This document shows, piece after piece, positions 8,423 to 16,916 of a stretch of DNA of 64,000 nucleotides. The notes beneath the pieces were generated by a model. It was not told the DNA's origin. It saw only the letters and a program-made list of their open reading frames with translations, and did not search any database. Source of the stretch: Rhodopirellula islandica. Its GTDB lineage: Bacteria > Planctomycetota > Planctomycetia > Pirellulales > Pirellulaceae. Location: assembly GCF_001027925.1 (NCBI RefSeq), contig NZ_LECT01000029.1, positions 1 to 64,000 of the forward strand. The letters are read 5' to 3'. The stretch's first letter is position 1; each line of letters opens with the position of its first letter. The position numbers and the translations under genes were made by a program.

Positions 8423-9235
8423 TCAGTTCAGCAGTTTCTCAACCAGCGGCACAATGTCGGCTTCATAGGTGAAGCCGGCTGTTTCGCCAACATCGGAGAA
8501 CTGCTTGGCCAATTTCCCTTCCGCGTCAAACACCAACACAGCGGGAATCGATCCGATGCCGATGGCCTCAAACACTTCGTCGCTGGGTGTTTGGACGATG
8601 AAGTTGTCGAATTTCGCCTCGACACTCGTTAGGAACTCCGTGACCTTTGGCTCATAGGATTCTGGCGGCCGACTCTTGCGTCCGTCGAAGTCCACATTGG
8701 CACCGATGGCAACCACCTTGTCGCCAAACCGTTTTTGCATGGCCACCAAGTTGGGAAACTCTTTCAAGCAAGGCCCACAGGCCAGCGACCAGACATCCAA
8801 CACAGTCACCTTGCCGCTTTTTGCTGCCGTTTCGCGAACCTTGTCCCAAGCCGCGTATTCAATCGCGACCTTTTTCGAAGAAGCCACCAAGTTGGTGGAG
8901 GTATCGCCGGTTGGCTCGCTGACGCTGGATGATTCAGCGGACGAACCGAGATCCAAATCATCCGGCAAACTCATGCCACCTTCGCCAGGATTGTTTCGCT
9001 TGACGGGCGCTTCCGGCAAATCCCCCTCGGGCAACGCAAAACCACCCGGTGTTTTCAAATTGGGTCGAGCCGATTCCCGGGGGGACGCTTCCTCCACCAC
9101 TTCGACCTCCGTTGTTTCCGTTGAAACCTCTGGGGCTTCAGGAGTCGGCGAAGATGAAGAACCACAACCACCCACCATCATCACGGCAGGCAACAAGGCA
9201 TAGCGGATAGAACGCGAAAACGACAATCGATCCAT
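8423..9235 (-). CDS. TlpA-like thioredoxin-fold lipoprotein
   Basis: Start 9235 gives a 270-residue protein with a clear lipoprotein signal (MMVGGC, lipidated Cys near residue 23). An upstream extension would run into the helicase gene. After a low-complexity Pro/Glu/Ser linker comes a thioredoxin fold with the active site VWSLACGPCLKEF, a CxxC motif of the TlpA/ResA type. Predicted role: membrane-anchored thiol-disulfide reduction in the periplasm, possibly keeping haem-site cysteines reduced before c-type cytochrome assembly. The adjacent c-type haem protein fits that idea, but the link is inference. Confidence 0.8.
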   Translation of the reverse strand: MDRLSFSRSIRYALLPAVMMVGGCGSSSSPTPEAPEVSTETTEVEVVEEASPRESARPNLKTPGGFALPEGDLPEAPVKRNNPGEGGMSLPDDLDLGSSAESSSVSEPTGDTSTNLVASSKKVAIEYAAWDKVRETAAKSGKVTVLDVWSLACGPCLKEFPNLVAMQKRFGDKVVAIGANVDFDGRKSRPPESYEPKVTEFLTSVEAKFDNFIVQTPSDEVFEAIGIGSIPAVLVFDAEGKLAKQFSDVGETAGFTYEADIVPLVEKLLN

Positions 9236-9306
9236 CGTTGAACTCGGCAAAGGGAAACGAACGAACAACCAACCTCTACGGTAACAAATTGTCGAAAGCT
9301 TGGCAC

Positions 9307-11799
9307 TCAGCGACGTTTCATTCCGTTGAAACTGGCCGTTGCTGACAAGGGGTCCTCTGGCCAATCGTGCTTGGGGTAGCGACGTCGAAGCTCTTTGCGA
9401 ATTTCGCCATAAGTCGTGGCCCAAAAACTAGCTAGGTCGTTGGTGATCTGTTGCGGACGCCCGTTTGGCCCCAGCAAGTGCAACTGCAACGGCACACGGC
9501 CACGCAAAATCCGTGGTGTCTCCGGCCACCCAAAACACAACTGAATTTTGACTTCGATCCACGGCGGTTTGCCTTCCACGTAGTGAACAGGGACCTTCCG
9601 TCCGCCCGGCAACTGGACTTCCTCCGGCGTTTCCGCTTGCACCATTTGCCAAGCCGGGTAGCCAATCTTCCCAAGGACGTGATCAGCCCAAGGAGCGGTC
9701 TTCAACTCCTTCAAACTTGATCGACTGACGCACAGCTCACGCAACAATTCCAACTGCATCTTCTCGCTGACCGCCGGAACTTGCTCATCGACTTCCGCGA
9801 CCATCCCAATCCGGTGCAGCAACTTCTGAAATTTCTCGCCAGCAATGGGCAACCGCGTCTTCAGATTCTCAAACAGAATCGACGCGGTTTCCGCATCGCA
9901 AGGAACCTTGGCAGGAGTCTCCCGAAGCACCAAGTCCCCGTACCGAACCTGCCGGCGACATTGAACGGCCGATCGGCCTTCGTCCCAGGATTGAACCTCC
10001 ACCGTTTCCACCTGCTCAGCATCCAACCAGTCTTCTCGAATCGCCACGGCGGCGCGCACGCGAGATTCAGTGCCTCCTCCATCCACGTCGTAACAAAGCA
10101 CCAATTCTTCGCTGGATATTTCTCCCAGCATTCGCTTCAGACCGACCACGCCGCGACCACCCACCATCCTGCCACGATCCGGTGCGTCCGTACGGCGCAA
10201 AACGACTCGATCGGGATAGGCCGCCAGCAACGCACAAGCGACCGCCGTCTCGCGATCACATTCCATCGCGTCGGCACGCGTTTCCGGCGCACCACTTGGC
10301 AAGTTCTTCTTGATCGTCTCCGCAATCAAACGAATGGATTTGATCGTGGATGACGGAATCGATCGCGGCACTCGGTTGTTTTCAATCGCATCAACCTTTT
10401 CGGCCAACGTCATTGCTGCGATGCCTTCCATCGGATCCCGTTCGCTCATCAACGCGGCCAACACGGCCACGGAAGCCTTCGGCAACACGCCCACTGCCTC
10501 CGTTGCCAGCCGAGCGATCCGAGGATGCAGCGGCAAACCCGCCATGACTTTCCCACGCTCAGTGATCCGTCCGCCGCGTCCGATCGCGCCCAGCATCCGC
10601 AACAACGCTTGAGCGGAGTCCACCGCGTGCTCTGGAGGCGGGGTCAGACAACGCATTGCAAACAAATCCGTTTCCCCGTGGCTGGCCAACATCAAGACCA
10701 TGTCACTGAGATCGGCTCTCAAAATTTCAGGCACGTCGTATTCGTCTCGTGATCGTTGGGCAGCTTGGCTCCACAACCGATAGGCATCCCCAGGGGCAGT
10801 CCGACCGGCACGTCCCGAACGTTGATCGGCGGATGCCAGCGAGATCGACGTGGTCTCCAACCGAGTCAATCCTCGGCGAGAATCGAAACGGGGGACCTTG
10901 GCCAACCCAGAATCCACCACCGCCGTCACGCCATCCACCGTGACAGACGTCTCAGCAATGTTGGTCGACAACACGATCTTTCGAAACTTCGATGGCCGAA
11001 TCGCTTCGTCTTGTTGTTTAGGCGAAAGCGATCCGTGCAGCACGACAACGCGAGCATCACCGGCTAGGTTCGCTCGTTCCAATTCTGTCTGAACCCGCCG
11101 AATTTCACCCACCCCCGGCAAGAACACCAGCACGTGGCCGTCGCTGCTTTGAACCGCGTCCCGTATGGGCTCAACGATCCGTCGTTCGATTCGTTCCCCC
11201 GGTTGATCTTTGCCGTGATGAATTGCAACTGGGTAGGCGCGTCCCTCGCAGCGAAGCGACACCGCGTTTTCTGAGTTCTCTTGATTCAGAAAGGCAACGA
11301 TTGGTTCCGTTTCCATGGTCGCTGACATGACCACCAAACCCAAGTCATCTCGCAACTCAGACCGCAATCGATGCGACATCGCGAGCGCCAGATCCAATTC
11401 CAACGTCCGCTCGTGGAATTCATCCAGCACGACGCAGGCAACGTTCTCAAGCAGCGGATCGGATTGCATCCGCCTCAAAAACATCCCCGTGGTCATGAAC
11501 ACGACTCGCGTCGCTGCTGATTCGCGGCGGTCCAAGCGAACGTGATAACCAATCGTTTCCCCTACCGACTCGTTGCGCGAGCGCGCAACCCAGTCCGCAA
11601 CGGAACGCGCCGCCAATCGTCTGGGCTGGATCACCCAAATTTGACCGGAGATTCCATTGTCTTCCAGGCTCTGCAAAACGGCGGGAGGTACCCCGGTTGT
11701 TTTGCCTGCCCCCGGTGGCGCCTTCAGCACCACCGCTTTGCCGCCGCCGACCGCCTGTCGCAGCGACGTGAGTACCTCTTCGATCGGAAGTCGCGTCAT
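9307..11799 (-). CDS. hrpB: ATP-dependent helicase HrpB
   Basis: An 830-residue DEAH/RHA-type helicase. Visible motifs in order: Walker A APPGAGKTT, DEFHERTLELDLA (motif II), SATMETEPI (III), STNIAETSVTVDG (V) and QRSGRAGRT (VI). These are followed by the HrpB-specific C-terminal domain with the final segment KHDWPEDP. Length and order match bacterial HrpB, a helicase of uncertain RNA-related role. Start 11799 is chosen because its ATG overlaps the upstream esterase stop as ATGA, indicating translational coupling. The longer in-frame start at 11850 would overlap the esterase by 54 bases. Confidence 0.92.
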   Translation of the reverse strand: MTRLPIEEVLTSLRQAVGGGKAVVLKAPPGAGKTTGVPPAVLQSLEDNGISGQIWVIQPRRLAARSVADWVARSRNESVGETIGYHVRLDRRESAATRVVFMTTGMFLRRMQSDPLLENVACVVLDEFHERTLELDLALAMSHRLRSELRDDLGLVVMSATMETEPIVAFLNQENSENAVSLRCEGRAYPVAIHHGKDQPGERIERRIVEPIRDAVQSSDGHVLVFLPGVGEIRRVQTELERANLAGDARVVVLHGSLSPKQQDEAIRPSKFRKIVLSTNIAETSVTVDGVTAVVDSGLAKVPRFDSRRGLTRLETTSISLASADQRSGRAGRTAPGDAYRLWSQAAQRSRDEYDVPEILRADLSDMVLMLASHGETDLFAMRCLTPPPEHAVDSAQALLRMLGAIGRGGRITERGKVMAGLPLHPRIARLATEAVGVLPKASVAVLAALMSERDPMEGIAAMTLAEKVDAIENNRVPRSIPSSTIKSIRLIAETIKKNLPSGAPETRADAMECDRETAVACALLAAYPDRVVLRRTDAPDRGRMVGGRGVVGLKRMLGEISSEELVLCYDVDGGGTESRVRAAVAIREDWLDAEQVETVEVQSWDEGRSAVQCRRQVRYGDLVLRETPAKVPCDAETASILFENLKTRLPIAGEKFQKLLHRIGMVAEVDEQVPAVSEKMQLELLRELCVSRSSLKELKTAPWADHVLGKIGYPAWQMVQAETPEEVQLPGGRKVPVHYVEGKPPWIEVKIQLCFGWPETPRILRGRVPLQLHLLGPNGRPQQITNDLASFWATTYGEIRKELRRRYPKHDWPEDPLSATASFNGMKRR

Positions 11800-13142
11800 G
11801 GAGACTTGGATTGCAACGCCCGATCCCCCAAATCCAAGTAACATTCCCAATCGTAATCGGCCAAGTCGTGCTTGCCCTCACGAAGGTGATACTGCATTGG
11901 CCCGGCGTTCAGGACGGATTGCTCAGTCAGCATCGACGCGTCCCGAACCACTTTGGCGTCTTCCGCCGGCATCCCTAACAACTCGTACACCGGCGCGGCG
12001 GCTTGCCACGCCAGGAACTCGCCTTTGGGGTCCGCCCACTCGTCTTCCGTCGCACTGCCCACTGCGATTGCGCGTGGTGCTGACAAGGCGATCAATTGAT
12101 GTTGGTCCACTGGCGATGCAGATTCGTTCTCGTTGTACTGAAGGTACGCGTCGCAGAACCAATGGGGAAAAGATGTGTTGATGCGTCCCACGGTTTCCCC
12201 GATGGCACGTCGGGAAATCGCCGCCCCGCCACAGCCCGAATCATTGCTGATCACCATCCCAAAACGGGGATCTGTCGCCCCCGCCCACAAGGAAGTCTTG
12301 CCGAGCCGGGAATGCCCGAGCACTCCCACTTGAGCGGCGTCGACATTCAGCGATTCAGTCTGTTCAATCGCATCCAAAACGCACGACAGCCCGTACGCCC
12401 AACCCGCGATGCTGCCGGGGCGATGCTCTTCCGGCAGCGAAGCGATGAATGCCGGCATCAAGCCGTGCACGCCATTTTTGAAACCATCGTCGAAATCAGG
12501 ATCAATGTCCCCGTAATAGACCGTGATCATCGCGTAGCCTCGATCCGTGATCATGCTCGATGGCCAACGACTCGACGCCACACCGCGTCCCTTTTCAATC
12601 GCCTTGTTCCCATCGGTTGAGCCATCGCGTCGATCGCGAACCCAACTCGTCGGGATGCGGAGCTTCGGATCCTCATCGACGGTGTGGTTGCCTTGGAAAT
12701 TCAAACCCAAAATCGCCGGCACGGGAGTGGCTGACTGGGGCACATCGGCCAGCACCTGAACCACCAACGGTGCGATTTCGCTGGAGGCTTCCAAGGGAAG
12801 AATCGAAACATCCAACTCGTGCCGCGTCACCCCTGGTCGGAAGTCCTTGTCGCTTCGAACCAGCTTCACTTGAATTCGGCGATGGTCCGGCATGATGCCA
12901 AACACGTGTTCCTCAAACAAACGCAACGTTTCAGCGCGTCGCTTCCCCCACTCCTCCGCCGTCGTCACGGAATCGCCGTTTTGAAATGCCAGCGCTGGCG
13001 GCAACTCGTAGGATGGAATCTTGGACTCATCGTAGTTCGGAACAAACTTCTTGGTTTGAGCCTGTGAGTCACCGGCCGCAGCAATCGTCATCAGGAACAA
13101 CGTCCCCGCCAAAAAGAAAACGCGTTGAATTCGAGCGTGCAT
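11796..13142 (-). CDS. CE15-like glucuronoyl esterase (alpha/beta hydrolase), secreted
   Basis: A 448-residue protein with a signal peptide (MHARIQRVFFLAGTLFLM, cleavage near SQA). The nucleophile elbow GHSRLGK, followed by LWAGATDPRF, NDSGCGGAA and FPHWFC, is typical of bacterial CE15 esterases. A C-terminal GKHDLADYDW supplies the likely catalytic His. Family members cut the ester between lignin alcohols and 4-O-methyl-glucuronic acid on xylan. In a marine planctomycete the natural substrate may be an algal uronic-acid ester, which is inference. Start 13142 is preferred over 13166 because the signal peptide begins there and GAGGCGAAG precedes it. Confidence 0.78.
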   Translation of the reverse strand: MHARIQRVFFLAGTLFLMTIAAAGDSQAQTKKFVPNYDESKIPSYELPPALAFQNGDSVTTAEEWGKRRAETLRLFEEHVFGIMPDHRRIQVKLVRSDKDFRPGVTRHELDVSILPLEASSEIAPLVVQVLADVPQSATPVPAILGLNFQGNHTVDEDPKLRIPTSWVRDRRDGSTDGNKAIEKGRGVASSRWPSSMITDRGYAMITVYYGDIDPDFDDGFKNGVHGLMPAFIASLPEEHRPGSIAGWAYGLSCVLDAIEQTESLNVDAAQVGVLGHSRLGKTSLWAGATDPRFGMVISNDSGCGGAAISRRAIGETVGRINTSFPHWFCDAYLQYNENESASPVDQHQLIALSAPRAIAVGSATEDEWADPKGEFLAWQAAAPVYELLGMPAEDAKVVRDASMLTEQSVLNAGPMQYHLREGKHDLADYDWECYLDLGDRALQSKSP

Positions 13143-13220
13143 CTTCGCCTCGTCTAAATAGGTCATGAAAGTGATTCACGCTGCTTGTCAGGCCAGCAGC
13201 GTTTGCGGCAAAACTCGGAT

Positions 13221-14009
13221 TCAATCCAAGGAATAAATCTGCAGATCATCCACCACCACATTGCGTTTGATCGCCAACCGCAACAAACGCTTGGTAGGAT
13301 GAGCGATCCCTTCACTGGCGAACGAAGCCACTTCTTCACCGTCAATGGAAACCGTCATCGTGTCGCCCTTCACTTCAGCCGCGATCTGATACCACTTGCC
13401 GGTTTCCAGTTGATGAGGAACACGCTTCGTTTTCGTTTTCAGTTTGGCTTGTAGATCACGAGAGGCCTTGCCCGCCTTCCGAATCTCCCTGGTTTCCAAA
13501 TCCATCACGCCGGTTTTCAGATCGGTAATTTCAACGGACTTGACGCCAACGGTCACACGAAACAAGTGCCCTGCCCAGACCTCTTTGTACTGCAGATCGG
13601 CAAAGTTGAGGCCCAAGGAGTCCTTCTCGTTTTCGAGCATGAATTTCATCTCGACTCGGCCATCGCGAAAGTCCATGGGCTGGGTCACGGAGACACCGTG
13701 GTCGGCGGTCTCGTGAATGAAGATGCGCATCGCGCCTTCCTTCAAATCCACTTGCTTGTGACCGTTTGCTCTGGATTTGCTGTTCGTCTTCCATCCGTTT
13801 CCAACTTCGTCGGTTTGTTCCTGCGACTCGCTGCGTTCAAAGCGGTCCTCGAAAATCAGCTTGCCCGTTTTGGCGTCTTCCGCCAATGCAGAATTGCCGG
13901 TGACAACCAACGCCAAGGACGCCCAGCAAATACTCTTCACCGAAGATTCGCGAAGGCGACGGGCCCTGCAACGCGGGATCGATGGCGTCGCAAACGGGGA
14001 GTGGAACAT
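13221..14009 (-). CDS. Secreted LamG/DUF1080-like protein
   Basis: A 262-residue protein whose signal peptide ends near NSALA. The body (GKLIFEDRFER ... GNGW ... DFRDGRVEMKFML ... GHLFRVTVGVKSVEITD ... GKWYQIAAEVKGDTMTVSIDG) has the alternating strands of a concanavalin-A-like jelly roll, close to the DUF1080/3-keto-disaccharide hydrolase group common in planctomycetes. It ends at VVDDLQIYSLD. No catalytic residue can be assigned from sequence alone. It precedes the CE15 esterase on the same strand with a 78-bp gap, and its divergent neighbour is a sulfatase, which suggests polysaccharide use. Start 14009 is chosen over 14168 because it directly precedes the signal peptide. Confidence 0.65.
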   Translation of the reverse strand: MFHSPFATPSIPRCRARRLRESSVKSICWASLALVVTGNSALAEDAKTGKLIFEDRFERSESQEQTDEVGNGWKTNSKSRANGHKQVDLKEGAMRIFIHETADHGVSVTQPMDFRDGRVEMKFMLENEKDSLGLNFADLQYKEVWAGHLFRVTVGVKSVEITDLKTGVMDLETREIRKAGKASRDLQAKLKTKTKRVPHQLETGKWYQIAAEVKGDTMTVSIDGEEVASFASEGIAHPTKRLLRLAIKRNVVVDDLQIYSLD

Positions 14010-14257
14010 AAAACGCTCGTTCAAACGGGTGGGGATAGTGGTGGGCTGGCGTTTGGCACGCGGTGGCGAGTGGGGCATCGGAAACCGTTTCCTCGTTCCT
14101 ACGCGTTCACCAAAATGCTTCGACGGAGTATAGCTGAGTGATTCGCCGGCTGTGCAATCCACCGTCATGGTTCCAAACCAGCTATCTTTGGCAGGAACCG
14201 TCTTTCAAAAGACTTTTGCGGCCTGCCTCCCCACCTGAATCCCCACCACCCCATTTC

Positions 14258-15751
14258 ATGCAACGCATCCCCAAAATTCACTCCGTTTGCCTCACGCTGA
14301 TCGCCATTTGCATGCTCGGTCGTCCAGCCATCGCCGACGATCGACCGAACGTTGTCTGGATCATTCCCGATGACATGTCGGCCCACTTTTCTTGCTACGG
14401 CGAGACCGCCATCGAGACGCCCCACGTCGATTCGTTGGCTCGGACTGGCGTGCAGTTCAACCATGCGTACGTGACCGCACCGGTCTGCTCAACGTGTCGT
14501 TCCGCCTTCATCACCGGAATGTACCAAACCTCCATCGGTGCTCATCACCATCGCAGCGGACGCGGTACCGAGAAGATCCATCTTCCGGACGACGTGACGA
14601 TGGTTCCAAAGCTGTTTCAAGACGCGGGGTACCACACCTCGATCACCGGTTGGCCGCTCAACGGACGCCTCGGCAAGACGGACTACAACTTTGAATGGAA
14701 CAAATCCATCTACGACTCCGCTGACTGGACGGACCGCAAACCCGACCAACCATTCTTCGCTCAAATCCAAACGCAAGGCGGAAAACTTCGTGGGAAAGAC
14801 ACCAAGGGGTGGAACAAAGTGGCGGCCTCTGCTCGCCAATTGTTCGGTGAGTCGACGCCCATCGAATCAGTGGTGCTGCCGCCGTATTACCCCGATCATC
14901 CCGACATCGTTCGTGACTGGGCGGCCTACCTCGATTCCGTTCGCATGACCGATGCGATGGTCGGCGAAGTGGTTGCGAGACTGGAAGAACAGGGCGTTCG
15001 CGAAAACACCTTGATCCTGTTCATGACCGACCATGGAATCAGCCACGGCCGAGGCAAGCAGTTTTTGTACGACGAAGGCTTGCACGTGCCGCTGATCCTG
15101 AACGGCCCCGGCATCGAACCTGGCACCACGCGAGACGATTTGGTCGAACACATTGACATCGCAGCACTGTCGCTGGCCGCAGCGGGGATCGAGATTCCCG
15201 AATCCATGCAAGCTCGCAACATTCTCGGGGCGGACTACCAACCGCGGGATTCTGTCTTCGCCGCTCGTGATCGATGCGACGAAACAGTGGATCACATCCG
15301 GTCGGTTCGAACCGATCGATTCAAGTACATCCGCAACTTCTTGCCCAATCGCCCGTATCTGCAACCGTGTGCGTACAAGGACGCCAAGGCGATTTTAATC
15401 GCGCTTCGTGAATGCCATGCCGCCGACACGTTGGACGACAATCAATCTCTCATCTTTCGCGACATCCGCCCGGAAGAGGAATTGTACGACCTGTCCAGCG
15501 ACCCGCACGAACTGCACAACTTGGCCGCCGATCCGAAACACCAAACAACGTTGGTTGCCTTGCGAGAAAAGCTGAACGACTGGATGGCGGAGACAAACGA
15601 TCAAGGCCGAACGCCGGAGTCAAAGACGCAATACGAAAGCGATATGAAGGTCTACCTCGACACGCTTCGCATTCGCTCAACCCCCGAGCATCTGAACACC
15701 GTCCAGCGAAACATCCAGTGGATGAAGACCATGGCCGCCGAAGGCAAATGA
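14258..15751 (+). CDS. Secreted sulfatase (alkaline-phosphatase superfamily, family S1)
   Basis: A 497-residue enzyme with a signal peptide (cut near PAIA) followed directly by RPNVVWIIPDDMS, the metal-binding aspartates of sulfatases. The formylglycine site reads CSTCR (Cys77 to Arg81); the usual Pro two residues after the Cys is replaced by Thr. Other signatures are TGYHTS-like DAGYHTSITG, MTDHG and the C-terminal EELYDLSSDPHELHNLA, closest to the heparan N-sulfatase/SGSH-like branch. It needs the formylglycine-generating system, which is not in this window. It is divergent from the LamG-like gene. Start 14258 is placed at the signal peptide; 14138 would add a non-signal leader. Confidence 0.88.
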   Translation: MQRIPKIHSVCLTLIAICMLGRPAIADDRPNVVWIIPDDMSAHFSCYGETAIETPHVDSLARTGVQFNHAYVTAPVCSTCRSAFITGMYQTSIGAHHHRSGRGTEKIHLPDDVTMVPKLFQDAGYHTSITGWPLNGRLGKTDYNFEWNKSIYDSADWTDRKPDQPFFAQIQTQGGKLRGKDTKGWNKVAASARQLFGESTPIESVVLPPYYPDHPDIVRDWAAYLDSVRMTDAMVGEVVARLEEQGVRENTLILFMTDHGISHGRGKQFLYDEGLHVPLILNGPGIEPGTTRDDLVEHIDIAALSLAAAGIEIPESMQARNILGADYQPRDSVFAARDRCDETVDHIRSVRTDRFKYIRNFLPNRPYLQPCAYKDAKAILIALRECHAADTLDDNQSLIFRDIRPEEELYDLSSDPHELHNLAADPKHQTTLVALREKLNDWMAETNDQGRTPESKTQYESDMKVYLDTLRIRSTPEHLNTVQRNIQWMKTMAAEGK

Positions 15752-16234
15752 TTCCACCAGCAACAACGAATGGAAACCCGAAGCGTCAGCGGGGCACCGC
15801 ACAGCATCCCCACGCCGGCCCCATCCGGGGCGACCTTGTTTGTTCCCGCCACCGGTCTCGGGGCTTCCGCCCCGAGCTAACGACGGCGGCCCCTCCGGGG
15901 CGATGCCAGGAATCCCGACGCGTCGCGGCTTGTTGAGTTGGTCGTCAACGACGTTGAAACGCATGTAGAATGGGCACTCTTGCCCGTCCGAGTTGCGGAT
16001 GTCGGCCAAGAGTGGCCAACCCACGGTAAAACCGAATGGAAACCCGACGCGTCAGCGAGGCTGGCACTGAATCCGACGTGTCGGCGACGACCGCGGGGCA
16101 TCATCACCGGCACCTCCCAAACCAAACGAACCGGGAGTGCGCATCTTTCCCCATGTGAAATTTGCGCACTTTTTAGGGGAAACCCCCATTTTGAGACTGC
16201 ACAATGTGACGACAACCGCTAACCTGGGGGGACA
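15752..16234. other. Intergenic region with repeat fragments
   Basis: No supportable gene. It contains REP half-sites (ACCCGACGCGTCAGCGAGG at about 16043 and a mutated copy at about 15776). An imperfect inverted sequence around 15972-16022 pairs GGGCACTCTTGCC with GGCCAAGAGTGGCC. The promoter of the following toxin-antitoxin pair should lie in its last 60 bases. Confidence 0.45.
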
Positions 16235-16246
16235 AAGGAGACTCCA

Positions 16247-16453
16247 ATGAACGAAACAATGAACACCTCCGCAAAGTTTGCGGCTCGCGACACCATTGAC
16301 AGTCTGCCCGATGGCGCAAGCTGGGACGAAGTGCTGTATCGCTTGTACATCCGACAAAAGATCGAGTCTGGTCTCGCCACGGCTGAATCCGCCCGATTGG
16401 TAGGCACCGAAACTGTCCGCGAACAATGGAATCAAACTCGCAATGCAAGTTAG
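16247..16453 (+). CDS. Antitoxin of RelE/ParE-type module
   Basis: A 68-residue protein with AAGGAG six bases before the ATG, one of the best ribosome-binding sites in the window. The core DTIDSLPDGASWDEVLYRLYIRQKIESGLA is a pattern common in small antitoxins found upstream of RelE/ParE toxins. It has no obvious DNA-binding helix at its N-terminus, so autoregulation is uncertain. The next gene starts 11 bases before its stop, the usual coupled antitoxin-toxin layout. Confidence 0.8.
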   Translation: MNETMNTSAKFAARDTIDSLPDGASWDEVLYRLYIRQKIESGLATAESARLVGTETVREQWNQTRNAS

Positions 16454-16739
16454 TTGGACCGAGTACGCGGTTTCGGACTTGATGGCGATTCGCGACTACA
16501 TCGGTCGAGACTGCGACAAGTTCGCGGACTTGATCTTCGAACGCATCGTCGAGCAAACCGAGCGTCTGTTGGAATCCCCTGACGCAGGGTCCATCGTGCC
16601 TGAGTTCGGTCGCGCGGACGTCTCCGAGATCCAAGTCAACTCCTATCGAGTCGTTCACCAAGTGTTCGACGATGAGGTTCGGGTTCTGACGGTGTCGCAT
16701 GCGACCGCCCCCTGTGCCATGCACGTTGGCGATCTCTAG
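16443..16739 (+). CDS. RelE/ParE-family toxin
   Basis: A 98-residue protein with the ParE/RelE fold pattern: MQVSWTEYAVSDLMAIRDYIG at the start, a long helix (LIFERIVEQTERLLESP), then PEFGR and the strand NSYRVVHQVFDDEVRVLTVSHA. RelE relatives cut mRNA on the ribosome and ParE relatives poison gyrase; sequence alone does not separate them here. It overlaps the antitoxin gene by 11 bases and is complete in length. Confidence 0.85.
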   Translation: MQVSWTEYAVSDLMAIRDYIGRDCDKFADLIFERIVEQTERLLESPDAGSIVPEFGRADVSEIQVNSYRVVHQVFDDEVRVLTVSHATAPCAMHVGDL

Positions 16740-16916
16740 CCAGTGAACGCCATGCTTCAGCGACTCATCCGCCGAGGCGTGTTGGAATTGGATTCCTGCA
16801 ATTTGATTGATGGACCAGCAAACGCGAGCAAGGCAACGACGCTGCTTTCCCTGAATGCGACGCTGAGCAGCTAAAACTGGCGGATTCAATACCGTTCAAA
16901 ACCATCCGCGGCTGTT

